Assembly: GCA_947311845.1 (NCBI GenBank)
Contig: CAMZMU010000071.1
Span: 19,641,399-19,705,398, forward strand
Direction: 5' to 3'
DNA: 64,000 nt
From: Poa pratensis
Lineage: Eukaryota; Streptophyta; Magnoliopsida; Poales; Poaceae
Shown here: one piece after another, positions 22,631 through 34,767 of the stretch
Layout of the letters: each line of letters opens with the position of its first letter
Position numbering within the stretch: the stretch's first letter is position 1
Position numbers and translations under genes: made by a program
The notes under the pieces: generated by a model
Seen by the model: the letters and a program-made list of their open reading frames with translations, nothing else
Told to the model about the DNA's origin: nothing
Database searches by the model: none

Positions 22631-25600
22631 TCAGCAGTTCTGGGCCCTCAGGTAATCCGGAGGCAGCGATGCACATCTTTCATTCATGTGAGCGTATGGT
22701 TCCATGCTGTTGTATCCTGGCAGCTCCATTCGATACCTTCCCTTGATCTGGCAAAAAGGGAGCTTAACAGTGTCATCTTTGTTGCACCACGCTGGAAGCC
22801 GTGTTGTGTTGTCCTCGAAAAAGTTCAGGATGTAAGCATCCTTTATCTACATGGAAATATTGAACTCAATGGTCATATATTCATACCAAAAGATTGGACG
22901 TAAGCAATGTTGAAGTAAAGGATTATAAAATAATCCAAATCATTTGGTACTGCCAGAAAGGACAATACAGCCTACTGGTAGGCGGGCCTTCCAGCGAGTA
23001 AGTTTTTACTGACAACAATACCAGCCTATTTACCGGACTAGCTGCCCTAATGTTATCACCACCTACAAATTCATAAAGGCACGAACTTAGGCATAGAATT
23101 CAGCATTACTCACTGTGAATTCCGTGACTTCTATAGAACTGGAAATAGGATCAAAGAGTCCAGCCTCCTTGTACATCATGAGGACATAGGCCACACAAGA
23201 TGCGGACTGGCCATCAGTATAAACCCAATCATCTTTCTCAGGAACTGCTAACAACTTGTCAAATGTCATCCCACGTTTCTCTGATTCGACAAGGATTTCA
23301 GGTAGATCAAGACCCTGAAAGAAGTGGTTCCATTATAGGACTATGTAGCAGAAAGACAGACATTTAGCACAAGAAAATTGTAAAGAACAACAATTAGTTG
23401 TATACGTAAACAAGGTACAGGCCTAAAGGTTAAGCTAGCACAGTAATGTGAAAAACATAAGCACTATCAATCGATCAAGTTGAATACTTAACAAAACCAG
23501 TCACAGGCTGCAGTGTCTATATAGTCTAAATAATGGTCCTCAGTATAATGGTATCACGGAAAATATCCGCTACCATTTTGCAGTCTTTTTACCTATACCC
23601 CTTTTTGTTCACACAGTAGGTTACAACAAAAGTTATGGTTGACTAAATGGAGACTTGTACAAGTGAAGTCTTTCTATAAAGAGCTGGGAATGTAAATCAA
23701 TCAGCATTTCGGTTTAGCACAGTTTCATTTCAGAACCCAGCCTGCTGTATTGCGATCCTCTGCCTTTCAATAGAACAGCACCTTTCAATAGAACAGCATT
23801 GCTCAATCTAGAAGGTCCAAATTAAACGCCACATATCCAAGGTTACTACTGTGTCCATCATTCAGCAGGATTATTTTCTGACAAGTGTGTATCACCGCGA
23901 AATGGTAATCAACTAGACGAATAGGGGGCAAGTGAAGAACAACCATGAAGTAAACCAGCTAAAAAGGAACTATAACAAAAACAAAGTACATGTACTGGAA
24001 GTCAATGATAAAGTAAAACAAACCTTAGTTCCCAGCCGTTTGTTAAGGGCTTCTGTCCACATGTTAGCTGCATAATCTGGTTGAAGCTTGTTCCACACAG
24101 TCATAACAGATGCAACCTGGGGCAATCATTTAGATTTAAGTTACTGTAGAAGTAAATAAATCCTGCAAGCATGCATAGTCCAACCTCGTACATAATGATT
24201 AAACTGCGAAATATGATACTACAATTTATATACATGAAATAATTTTTCTAAGAGTTAGAGTTGTATTCGCTCTGAACTTAGAAATTAATGTGTGAATCTG
24301 TGCCATATAATCATATTCACCACCAAATGTATGAGCTTACCAAAACATAAGCCGATAATACATATATCAAATGGTAAAATAAACATTAGTAAAATGCTCT
24401 TGAAAATATTATACATAGAATCTTACCACATGAGCATCCAATGGCGGGGGATAGTTGTTACTTATAGTATCAATCCAACTGAAAATCAAATTATGATACC
24501 CATAAGGCTTCCCTTCCATTTGTCTTGCATAATTCCAAGCTGCTGTCTCGTTAAATTTTGCGCGCAAATCTGGACGTAAGGGAAGCAATGCAATCTGAGG
24601 ATTTGAATCATCCGTTGTCACTTCAAAGTCCCACCATTCCTCCCATGGTAAGATCGCAATAATATCTTCTCCCTACAAAGCACCATTTGTTAAATGGAAA
24701 CTGATATATCAAATGTCAAGGAACACTAAACGTATAAATTGATTCTCGCAGTACACACTACACAGTTTGTAACCAAAACAGGAAAACATCTGCAAATGAT
24801 TAGCACCTGCCAGTAATATTTCCTTTATGAGTTATCCGTACAATCAACGGTAACATCATTTGTTAAAGAAATATCGAATATCGTTTGCACATAACTATAC
24901 TTATAGCCAGTGACAACAATAAAAACACTATTTTCTACTCAAATAAACAAATTATGCAGAATGCATTTGAACTATCCTCTTGATAATATATGGCTGAAAT
25001 AACTGAAACAAACATATCATGTGATGCGAAATCACTACTTATACTCTCAAATTATTCACTAAATAGCTGAGAAGTTGCAGGCATATACTCCCTCCGTCCT
25101 TAAAAGAGTGTACTTCCAACTTTCTTTGAAAGTCAATTTTTTATATGTTTGACCGTGTTTGTACAAAAACACACAAACATTTGTGTCACCAAATAAGTAG
25201 CATTAGATTTATGATAAAATATATTTTCATCATATATCTATTTGGTTTCACAAACATTAATATATTTTTGTACAAACCATGTCAAAGTTTGAGATGTTTG
25301 ACTCTCCATACACTCTTTCAAGGACGGCAAGGGTAGCAGTTTTCACTTCTCATCCTTCTATCCAGAAAGAAAAAGAATGGATATAATTGTGATCAACTAT
25401 GGGGATCGTACTCAGTAAGACTACTGTAAGTAGTTAATCAAACAAATAAAAATCTCTTATTTATAAGCGTCTTTGTACCATGCCCCTGTGAAAATTAGTT
25501 ATAATGCTGGAGCTTCTCTATTTGTTTCAGTCCTTATAAATTCATCGTCTTTTATGGTCATACTAAAACGAGTACAAATAAATAAAATGCAATTGTTAAG

Positions 25601-27604
25601 GACAGGTACCTGTTCATTTTCATGGCCAGATTCCCCAACCCAGAGCTTTCCCTCAGAATCCCTCAAGCAAACTGCAGTATGGCCTGCATAAGCCCCAGTA
25701 ACCCACTTCTCCAGGGTTTCGAAACCACCCCAGCGTCCTCGGATCTTCGACAAAACCAAAAAATCTCCAGAGTGGATGTCATCCACATTTAATTCTGAAA
25801 CCCATGGTTTTGGACGTTCCTCGAAGGTCGCGCCCATATGCTTCTTGAGAAATGCAAGGTTTGAATTCTCACCCCATCCAGTATTTGTGAAAAGTGGGAA
25901 AACTTCCCAAAGTGCTCTGAGTGTCCCGATTGTTCCTGATGGCATGAGGAAGATGGACACTCCATTATGTTTCACCTATTTTAAGATGGAAAATCAGCGA
26001 ACATGTATCAACAATGGCAAATCTCAATTGCATACAATACAAGCAGCAGCTACGAGATAGTACTTACATATTCATACTCGGCCTTGCTTTCCCATTCTGT
26101 GATTTCAAGGGTATGCTCACGGCCCAGAAAGTAGTAATCCCATGTAACACGGAACGGTGTCGCAAACACATAAAGATCCATGCAAGTCCAGCTATGGGCT
26201 TTGGTAGTCTACGGAAAGTAAAGGTAAGTTTGTTAAGACAGGGAAAATGTTTGTGAAAGGAAGGAGGAGAGAAACATGAGAGGGGAATCAACTAGAAAGG
26301 CTGGACAAAATGTACTGAGGGCAGAATTCAAAGTTTTAATCTAAAATCATACAAAATTAAGCAAATGCCTTGAACTGTGCAGCTACAACCTTCGAAAAAA
26401 ACTGAATAATGCCTTCAATCCAATCGCAAAATAACAAGACAAAAAACATTCTATGTCAGAGAATTTTTGGCTAGTGAGACGCATGAACACACATGGATTA
26501 TATGACAGATATCCATAAATATGTCTCAAGATGCAAGTTGGATTTCCCCCATCCATGCTTACAGCATGAAATTTTATGAGAACACATGAGACCTTGCGAA
26601 TAAGAGATCACATGACACGACTAAGGCCTGAACAGAATATGCTACAGAAGCACAGAAGTTTCCATATTGGAATTTGTGTCTTCAAGTTGCCGTAGCATGA
26701 CATTTATCTTGGAAGTATTTATACATACTAATTGCATACTATAGCATCTCCTAAATTGATACAGTAGGAAAAATACTGGACATCCTCCAGTTAAATGATG
26801 ACATGAGGCTAACAGCAATAAACCATGATAGTAAGAGGAAAAGAAATTTAGTTTGCATTGACTACAATTAAACATGAGATCCTATTCGGGTAAGGACTAA
26901 GGGCTAGTTATGCTCGCCACAATCGTAAGCTGTGAGGAATTCAATTTTGGTCAGGCAAAGGAAGGGGACACACGTTAGAGAAGGATGCTGAAATTGGCAC
27001 CTCCACACCTTGTATTCCACTCCAGCTAACCAATGATGATAACAAAGTCATTTTGCCAAACCCACAGGCTACAGCCCGGAACTACGAATTGCATGCAATA
27101 ATCCGGCTATACTGCAATAATCATGCTGTGATCCTTCCTGCAAACATGGATAAACCAATCCGCCACGACAAAGCAGTTCTAGCATCCAGTCGACAGAACC
27201 CAGAAGTAAGATAACAAGCAACGCGAGGTGGGACTCGCACCGGCGTTCACCTCTAGATGGACGGTGCCGCCGCCGAGGCCCCCGTCGGTCCCGTTGTCGT
27301 GCAGCTCCACCCACGCCCGGTTCTCGTAGAAGCAAGCGCCCTTCCACTGGACGGCGCCGGCGTCATCGCTCTCGCCAGGCACGCGCGCGGCGCCGACGAA
27401 GGACGGCAGGATGTCGGCGGGGCTCCGCAGCGCGAGCCGGCGGAGCAGCGGCCGGGCCACCGACCAGGGCAGGAGCGGGAGGAGGTCGCCGGGGAGGACC
27501 GGGAAGCGGAGCGGGCCCTCCGCGAGGAAGCCGCGCGAGGCTGCGAAGAGGAGGGCGACGACGAGGAGAGGGAGGACGAGGAGCCTCAACCTGGAGCCTC
27601 CCAT
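22631..27604 (-). CDS. Conserved plant protein, 538 aa, possible permuted NlpC/P60 (papain-like) fold; seven exons
   Basis: Exons 27251-27604, 26068-26208, 25610-25975, 24427-24672, 24024-24116, 23114-23314 and 22631-22846 join with GT..AG borders; every exon is a multiple of three, so all six introns are phase 0. The N-terminus (LRLLVLPLLVVALLFAASRG) is a signal peptide or anchor. Residues 60-165 contain GACFYENRAWVELH and TCMDLYVFATPFRVTWDYY, conserved-looking but unassigned. The C-terminal half has SGDFLVLS at 234-241, AGHTAVCL with H264, GESGH with E280, then LPWEEW, and later GQSASCVAYV with C440. This order (His strand, Glu/polar residue, hydrophobic turn with PxxEW, Cys helix) fits the circularly permuted NlpC/P60 YiiX-like group, cysteine peptidases or acyltransferases. 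That assignment is my inference. I recall Arabidopsis relatives labelled inositol-trisphosphate 5-phosphatase, but no phosphatase motif is visible. The gene appears intact. Confidence 0.85.
25088..25333. mobile_element. Stowaway MITE in intron 3 of the 538-aa gene
   Basis: Left end CTCCCTCCGTCCTTAAAAGAG, flanked by TA; the complement of the right end, CCCTTGCCGTCCTTGAAAGAG, is also flanked by TA. About 246 bp. It lies wholly between exons 25610-25975 and 24427-24672 and should be removed by splicing. Confidence 0.88.
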
Positions 27605-27801
27605 GGCGGGGAGGGGCCTAGGGTTGGGCGGCTACCGCGCCCGCGCAATGGAGGTTTCAGATGCGGTTGGGGCTTCAGATAATCATCGGAGTTCAGAGGG
27701 GAAACTCCGAGGAGGAAATTTTAGCAAAGTTTCGCAAGGTTTGCTAGTTCCTGGTGGTTCCTTGTTTGTTGCTCCCATCTGCAGTTGACTTACGTGTTGG
27801 T

Positions 27802-27893
27802 GCGGTTAACCTATATGATTAAACATTTCAAATGAATCCCAGCGATCGGTCGTGATTTACAATGCGGTTAACCTATATGATTAAACATTTCAA
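27802..27893 (+). repeat. Direct repeat of 30 bp between the two first exons
   Basis: GCGGTTAACCTATATGATTA followed by AACATTTCAAA occurs at 27802-27832 and again at 27863-27893, about 60 bp apart. It is a local duplication in the spacer between the duplicated exons. Confidence 0.7.
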
Positions 27894-28619
27894 AATACTG
27901 GGTGGGATTTCATCATAACCAATCCAGAATCCAGAGTATGCAATATTAGCATATTAAGTACAAGCAAAAATCTCAGATAACTCGAGGACAAACGGATAAC
28001 TGCAGAACAGACAATTCTGTTTTTTTACATGAACAGACAATTCTGTTAGGATCACGTGGGAAGATAATAAATAAACAGTTTGCTTGCTGCGCGCAAATGA
28101 ATGCGGTGTGTCCACGAGAAGGTCACGCGCACCACGAGTAGATTTGTATATTTGTGGTGTTTTCATTTTTCAAGGTGAGAGTTCAGAGTAATAAGTGATT
28201 TTTCACTACTTATATTTTGGGCATATTCTAGGGTATATCTGGTTTGCACATAAAAACCATAAAAATGACGCTACGTGTCCCACTCATACAAGTCACTGAA
28301 CTGGACACGGAAGCTGAGGAATCAGTTATGTGGGGGCACGTGTCCCTCTCGCGGGCACACCGCATTCATTCGCGATCACGCCGGAAGATTTTTTAAAAAA
28401 AAGTCGTAGCTCGTCTCACGCAATCTTGGTTTTGTTGTAGGGGAGCAAAAGGACAAAAACAAAATTTGTTTGTCCGAAGTTCAAGATGTTCGCATCCCCT
28501 CTAGTTCACGATCTACTTACAGTATTGACAAATGCAACTTGGACAGAACACGGCAGCAATGGATCTTATCTCTGCACCAGTTCGTGGCCAATCTCTCTCT
28601 CTCACCGCGAGTAGCGTAC

Positions 28620-28994
28620 CTTGATATGGACCGTGCCGCCGCCGTACGCGGTGCCGGAGTCGTTGTTGAAGACGAGCCACGCCTCGTTCTCGTAGAAGCA
28701 GGCGCCCTTCCACGCCACCAGCGCGCTGGTCGCCGCCTCCGGCACGTCCCTCGCCGCGCCGACGAACACCGGGAAGATGTCCGACGTGCCGCGGAGCGCC
28801 CTGAGCGCCGCCATGGAGACGCGCCGCGGGAGGAGGGGCAGGACGTCCATGGGGCTGAACGGCAGGGTGGTCAGGAGGTTGCGGCTCGCGCCCCACGGGA
28901 CGCCGCCGCCATCATTGGAAGAGAGCAGCACGGCGCCGAGCGAGGCTGTCAGCAGCAGAGCCAAGACGGCGGTGAGCCTGGTGGAGTTCGCCAT
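28620..28994 (-). CDS. Paralogous first exon of the 538-aa gene (tandem copy, partial)
   Basis: The 125 codons from the ATG at 28994 align with exon 1 of the gene at 22631-27604: a hydrophobic N-terminus, then LPFSPMDVLPLLPRRV against LPGDLLPLLPWSV, FVGAARDVPEAATSA against FVGAARVPGESDDAGA, and WKGACFYENEAWLVF against WKGACFYENRAWVEL. It ends GGGTVHIK before a donor AAG|GTACGC at the exact position where exon 1 ends GGGTVHLE before GAG|GTGAAC, both in phase 0. No downstream exons are seen between it and 27604. It is therefore either a truncated tandem duplicate or an alternative first exon that splices to 26208. The frame is open and the start context (ACCATGG) is good. Similarity is clear but diverged, so the duplication is not recent. 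Confidence 0.75.
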
Positions 28995-30224
28995 GGTGGT
29001 TTACGGTTGGGGGACGGGCGATTTGGGGGGAAGATTTATGAGCTTGGTGTCGGTGCTGCCCCGTGCAATTCCGTGTCAAAAATGGCCAGCACGGTGAAGA
29101 GCGGCGGTGTTTGGTACGCAAATGCGTCCTTTGCCGAATTGTGTGGTCGTCGTGTGTGCCTGCCTCGGAGAGGGGTTTTAGTGTCAGGTTGCAGTAATTT
29201 ATGCTCATCGATGATGCCAAATTATTCATATTGATCTGCTTGGGTTGCTCACCACATACTCAGTTGCTTGTGGATCACTACGCTGATGCCAAATGAATCG
29301 TAAACAAACTCAGTTGCAGGTCAAACTGAAAGATGCTTGTTTCGAGAACCTCACGTGCTAGCAGGCCTTTAATGGGCTTAACAATCAGAGTCTTTTCGGC
29401 CCATACACTAGCCCCGCGTTGACCTCAGTTAGAAGTTAGTAGAACTGATCCTCGAGTGGTTCAGCTATGGAGATCTTCACTTTAAAATAACTATTGAGAT
29501 CTGTAACGAAATGATCCGCTGATTTTTTTTTCTTTCACGGAAGTCGAAAGTATGATACACTGAACTTTGTTTGTACGTTGTTATCCCTGAAAAGGGTGTT
29601 CTGTTCACGTTCGACACATGGGGTACACTGAACTTTGTTTGCATCTTCAGATTGTGCCCCACCCTCCATTCAAATAAGTACATGGTTGATCTCACGTTAA
29701 ACTCGAAGAAACCAAGCCATGGTTAATGCATGGACGAAGGCCAGTTGCACTGCTTGCACCCACTAGATCGAGACGATCTGCCGCCAGGCACCAGCGAATC
29801 AGCCATGCGCGCCGCCGCAACGCACGGGCGGCACGCTGCAGGCTGGGAGCAATCAGACGCTCCGGGCCTCCGGCCCTAGCGTGTACGGCAGCTACAACAT
29901 AATACAAAAAAAAAAGTGCAAGTTGTTGTCACTTCCCGGACGATGCTAGTAGGCAAAAGTCTGAAACAAACTTTGTGCTCGTACGCCAAGTCTGAATCGA
30001 ACCCTGACCTCAAAATCCCAGATTTCTAAACCCCGTTCTCTCTAATCCTGGTATTCCCGGTCGTTTCTGGCGAAATCACGTTTGCCCGCTTGGTTTTGCC
30101 TAAGTGGCGGGGATTAGGGCGCACCTGAACTGATGGTGGGCCTCTTCCTGTGGTCTTCCAAACCGAGCGTGTGGGAAACGATATTAGAGCTTGAGGAAGA
30201 GAAGCGGACAGAGAGACGACGGCG
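28995..30224. other. Intergenic, promoter flank and unassigned sequence
   Basis: 28995-29100 should hold the promoter of the first-exon copy. 29557-29650 has a duplicated ACACTGAACTTTGTTTG. 29750-29880 is GC-rich and open on the minus strand but unrecognised. No gene is called. Confidence 0.4.
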
Positions 30225-30645
30225 GCGATGTCGTGGCCGTCGACTGAATCTGCGCCGTAAGGGTGGCGGAGCCAGGCCGCCGGCAAGATCGCCGGTGCCA
30301 TATCGTGAGCACCCAATGGCTTAGGAGCCCGCCAGGCTGTGCGCTTGCGCCGGCAATCCGAATGCCACTTGGTGAATTCCGTGGAGTGATGCAAACCCAG
30401 GAATGAGGTCCTTTGTTTGCGTGAACACACAGGTATGCTTGATTACTGCCATTACTTTGCCTCAATTTTGATTCTTTTAGTCCTTTTCTCTTCTTCTAAT
30501 TAGTACACTTGAAACAGTGGGGTGTCTCTGGCTTGTATTCATGGTGGGAATATCGGCCTAGCCAATTGCAACGGGATTTGCTTGTTGATCTGCGAAACAA
30601 GGTCTGGGTGATGGAAGATGAAGAAGGCATCGTGCAGTGACCATT
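30225..30645 (+). pseudogene. GRF-type zinc-finger gene remnant, two exons
   Basis: Reading through stops, the plus strand gives VPYREHPMA, then EPARLCACAGNPNATW, IPWSDANPGMRSFVCVN up to a donor ACACAG|GTATGC at about 30431. It continues after an acceptor GAAACAG at about 30518 with LYSWWEYRPSQLQRDLLVDL and KVWVMEDE before a stop at 30642. This resembles the GRF zinc finger (C..C..W.SWSD.NPGRR...C....C.F..W) of genes frequently found beside grass transposons. Two in-frame stops (ATGGCTTAG, ACTTGGTGA) replace expected sense codons; the second fits C-to-T decay of an Arg codon. No functional product is expected. Confidence 0.5.
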
Positions 30646-31079
30646 AATAGTTCAGGCTGGTAGTGTTAGGGCAATGTAATTGCAAGAGAATGACAATGCA
30701 ATGGAAGTGTAATGCTACAGATTGTTCAGTTAAATGGAGCATTTGTTTGTTTCGGTTAAATAAAGCATCTACTTGGTTCAGCAATATTTTATTGTTCATT
30801 AATATACAAGTTCAATTCATCATCTTAATATAAGTCTTGACGGATAAGTAGTACCAGCAAACAACATTGTACCAAAAAGAAATGGCGAACAGAGGCATGC
30901 CGCACACTTTTGCCCTCACCCTGTCATCTTCTGACTTCACGAACTTAATGTTTCTGTAAGTCTTCAGTCCATATTATTTCACTACCTATCTAAATTCAGC
31001 CTTACTTTTGAACACCATGCCAAGACTGAAGTGTGGAATTTCAGTCTTGGAATCATATCTTGCAAACTTGCTCCTCCTT

Positions 31080-32309
31080 CTAGGAAATTAGATCAATTGG
31101 GACTCCACCTGTTGCTTCACTTTGCACAAACCTCTGAGAATCTCTTATCTTTTTCGGGTACATCTTCGCAAATTTCCTAAGCTGCATTGTTTCCTCATCT
31201 TCACCACTGTCATCAGAACATGGCACACAATCTGAATCTTCGGAATCACTGTCGGATTCTTCATCCTCTGCTACTTTAGCCCTAGGAATTCTTTCTTGCG
31301 CATATCTTTGGTTGGCCCCTTGTGAGATTGGATTCAACACTTGAGAGCTCTCAGCCATAACCCCTTGTGAGCTGTGACCCTCTTCAAACCAGTCCCTTCT
31401 CTGAAATGTTTTTGATGTTGAGCTTTTGTCCATGTTCTGCTTTGATGGACCACTGAAAATAATGCTAGCATCAGCTGTAAGCACAACTTCAGGCTCTGAA
31501 ACATCAGTGTCTTCCTTATCTTCTTGACTTCCTATTTCATCTTCGAAGTCACTCTCACTTTTCTCGCAGTCTTCTTCTTCATCCTCCTCACCATGGTACT
31601 CGACAAACACTTCTGCCACTCCACCATGAGTTGTCATATCTGACATTTTCTTGCAGCCAAGATCATCATTCAAAAACATCAATCCATTAACCAGCTATTT
31701 ACCAGGAATCAAAAAAAATACTTCATCGATGTCTTCACATTCACGTGTTCACTCAAATGTGCCTTCAATTCTAGCAGAGATAAACTAGCACGCTCAATTT
31801 CTGACATGGCCTCATCTCCCCCCACGTACAGCAGCTTAGGACCAACTCGGATGAACTCACCACCGAAAAAAAAATGCACATTCAAACTGGGATCCATGAT
31901 TTCCTTGGTACAAAAACTACCTGCATTACAAAACGAAACAAAAAATTGGTCGTCTTATATCTAGATAGATATATAACTAGGAGAAAGAACAATTAACATC
32001 AGTTTTCTAAGCGCATAAACCCCACAAAAAAGCAATCTCCTGAGTCCAAACCCTATAAATCTAACAATGCGGGAGAGGAACAAAACAACGTACGCCCATA
32101 TGGGGTGTCGAGTCGTTATCAACGTCGTCTCTTCCACTGTGAAAGTTTCCGCCGCCGGCGAGTTGCGAATCGATGTTGTCGGTCGCCGCTGCGAGTAATG
32201 GACGACTAAACCGCTTCGCGTCTCGTGGGTCGCTCCTGCGACTCACGGGGCGATACCCTAACCCTAGCTCAAACCTTCCCTCTCCGCCGCTGCCTCCCCT
32301 CGCCGCCAC
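31080..32309 (-). pseudogene. MULE (Mutator-like) protein, N-terminal part only
   Basis: Exon 1 (from ATG 32309) ends STPHMG before a donor near 32092. A second exon starts near 31900: MDPSLNVHFFFGGEFI, LLYVGGDEAMSEI and SLSLLELKAHL resemble the PB1-like N-terminal domain of grass MULE transposases. A frameshift in a T-run (near 31720) and a TAG stop (GK*LVNG, near 31698) separate it from the next part, MMFLNDDLGCKKM, then a long acidic Ser/Asp/Glu region and RKFAKMYPKKIRDSQRF. The MuDR zinc finger and DDE transposase core that should follow are absent. This is a truncated relic; the DNA-cutting domain is gone. Confidence 0.6.
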
Positions 32310-32639
32310 CGCTGGCGGCCGCCAGCAAGGGAGTCATCCTCGCAAGCAAGGGTGCTGGGCAGAGGTGCTCCGGCGGGTGCTGCCCTCGCAGATCTAGCCA
32401 TGGGGGCTCCCCACGCGCCGGCTCGGGTGCTGGTCCATGGTCGACGGCGAATTCGGCCGGTGCGCCGCCTCCGGTGCTTCTCCGTGCATTTGGATGGGGC
32501 AGGGCCAGTGTTGCTGCTTGGGAGGATCTCTGGATAGGCGGCCGTGGAGTTAGTGCTTGTGCGCTGGCCGGGGTGGCCAGTCTATTACATTAGGGTCAAC
32601 ACAATATCTCTATTACATTGGGGTCATTGTCTATAAATT

Positions 32640-32726
32640 ATCTCTTGCTAATACAGATTAGTGAAGGATTTTGCATTTTCCACTGGGTCAGCTGACCCCA
32701 CTGGCCTAAGGGCAGCTCCGTCCCTG
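32640..32726. mobile_element. Possible right end of a hAT-like MITE
   Basis: The sequence ends GGCAGCTCCGTCCCTG, whose complement CAGGGACGGAGCTGCC is a hAT-type terminus, preceded by GGTCAGCTGACCC. The matching left end is not found, so the element is incomplete or degenerate. Confidence 0.35.
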
Positions 32727-33182
32727 GCTGCTTGTCTTCCTTGGTTGACGGGAGAGGTTGGTGCTCTGGGACGCCGGAGCGGCGGCTCTGGGTGGCAAGC
32801 GCTCGGGTGGCTCGCCGGCAAGCCCCGTGGCGACGGTGTTGGTCGGGTTCTCTGGCCGTGAGGGCGGCAAGAACATCGACGTTTGGAGGTCTTGGTTAGT
32901 GCCGGCGTGGGTGCCAGTCCTCGCCCAGTGCCAGATCTAGAGGCTCTGTTGCAGTCTTGTTGAAGTCGATGGCTCTATCGATGGGTAGGTGGGGATCGGA
33001 CCGAGCGAAAGCTCAAGCCATTTTTGACGCCGGTGTCAGCGACGCCCATGGGCGCCGCTTTCCCTCTTGGGGGCGACGTTGTGGTTCCACCCCACCTCCC
33101 TCGTGTATGCTCTGGGTGAAAACCCTGGTCTTTCGACCTGACGGTGGCGGCGCTCCTACGTCGTGACCTCCTTGGAGGCACT

Positions 33183-34767
33183 TGATGGCGTGAATCACAC
33201 GCTCGTTGGGAGACCCCAAGAGGAAGGTATGATGCAGTTCAGCAGCAAGTTTTCCCTCAGAAAGAAACCAAGGTTATCGAACCAGTAGGAGCAGCAACTC
33301 TTCAGAAGGTTGTTGGTGGCTCGCACGGCGCAATACGATCACCAACGTGGAATCTGCACACAACACAATCAAACTACTTTGCCCCAACGAAACAGTGAGG
33401 TTGTCAATCTCACCGGCTTGCTGAAAACAAAGGATTAAACGTATGGTGTGGAAAATGAGTATTAAATTGCAGAGAATGAAAAAGGAACAGTTTGCAGTTT
33501 GTGGTTGTTTAATCAGTGTAAAAGAATGGGCCGGGTCCACAGTTCACTAGTGGTGTCTCTCCATAAAAGATAACTAACATGTTGGGTGAACAAATTGCAG
33601 CTGGGCAATTGACAAATAGTGAGCGCATGACAATGCATATACATGACATTATGATTAATATGATATTTAATTGGGCATTACGACATAATACATAGACCGT
33701 CATCCAACAACGTCTATGACTAATAATCCACCGCCGGGTTGTCATCCGAGTTCCCCGTTGGTATTAAGTTGCAAGCAACGGATAATTGCATTAAGTAAAG
33801 TGCGTAATGTAAACAAATACATATGACCGTGAACATAGCATTGTTAGGTTATCCCTAGTGGCAACAGCACATCCGCAACCTTAGAAGTTGCTGTCACTCT
33901 CCCAGATTACCGGAGGCATGAACCCACTATCTAGCATAAATACTCTCTCTTGGAGTTACAAGCATCTACTTGGCCAAAGCATCTACGAGTAACGGAAAGC
34001 ATGCAAGATCTTAAATAACATAGGGCATAGATTGATAATCAACTTGACATAGTATTCAATATTCATCGGATCCCAGCAAACACAACATGTAGCATTACAA
34101 TAATATGATCTTGATCATGTAGGGCAGCTCACAAGATCTAAACATGATGGCACAAATTGGAGAGACAACCATCTAGCTACTGCTATGGACCCGTAGTCCA
34201 AGGATGAACTACTCACGCATCACTCCGGAGGCAGGCATGGCGATGTAGAAGCCTCCGGTGATGATACCCCTCTCCGGCAGGGTGCCGGGAAGAGGTTCTG
34301 GACCCTCCCGAGCTAGGGTTGACGGCGGCGGCGTCTCTGGAACTTTTCGTGGATATTTTCTCAGGCACTTAGAGTTTTCGCGTCGGGGGAAATAAGTAGG
34401 CGAAAGGGCGGCGGCTGACGACCCCCGAGGGGCCCACACCACCCTAGGGCGCGGCAGAGGGGGGTCCCGCGCCCTAGTGGCGTGTGGCGCCCTGGTGGCC
34501 CTCCTCTGCTGCTCCTTTGGTCCGTCAGGTGAGTTCTGGTAAAATAGGGATCCCCGTGAAGTTTCGTCCAATTCCGAGAATATTTCCAGACTAGCTTTTC
34601 TGGAATACAAAAACAGCAGAAAACAGGAACTGACACTTTGGCATCTTGTTAATAGGTTAGTCCCAAAAAATATATAAAAGTGATATAAAGTAGATGCAAA
34701 ACATGTAGCAATTGGTATAAAACAAGCATGGAACATCAAAAATTATAGATACATTTGAGACGTATCA
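33183..34767. mobile_element. Solo-LTR-like element, 1585 bp, common Triticeae repeat
   Basis: The element begins TGATGGCGTGAATCACACGC and ends ATTTGAGACGTATCA, so it has TG..CA borders, and is flanked by near-identical 5-bp repeats GCACT (33178-33182) and GCACC (34768-34772). Inner text such as GTTATCGAACCAGTAGGAG and GCATCTACTTGGCCAAAGC is a very familiar wheat repeat. No coding capacity, primer-binding site or partner LTR is present, so a solo LTR or non-coding terminal-repeat element is the best reading. I cannot name its family with certainty. Confidence 0.6.

Noticed and set aside
27257..27788. Plus-strand Arg/Glu-rich ORFs over the 538-aa gene's first exon
   Set aside because: Antisense to a well-supported signal-peptide exon; the composition reflects GC bias.
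30026..30430. 134-aa minus-strand ORF
   Set aside because: It lies antisense to the GRF zinc-finger remnant, which explains the sequence better.
32513..32734. hAT element bounded by GCTGCTTG direct repeats
   Set aside because: The 8-mers match and the right end looks hAT-like, but the left side lacks a CAGGG-type terminus, so a complete element is not supported.
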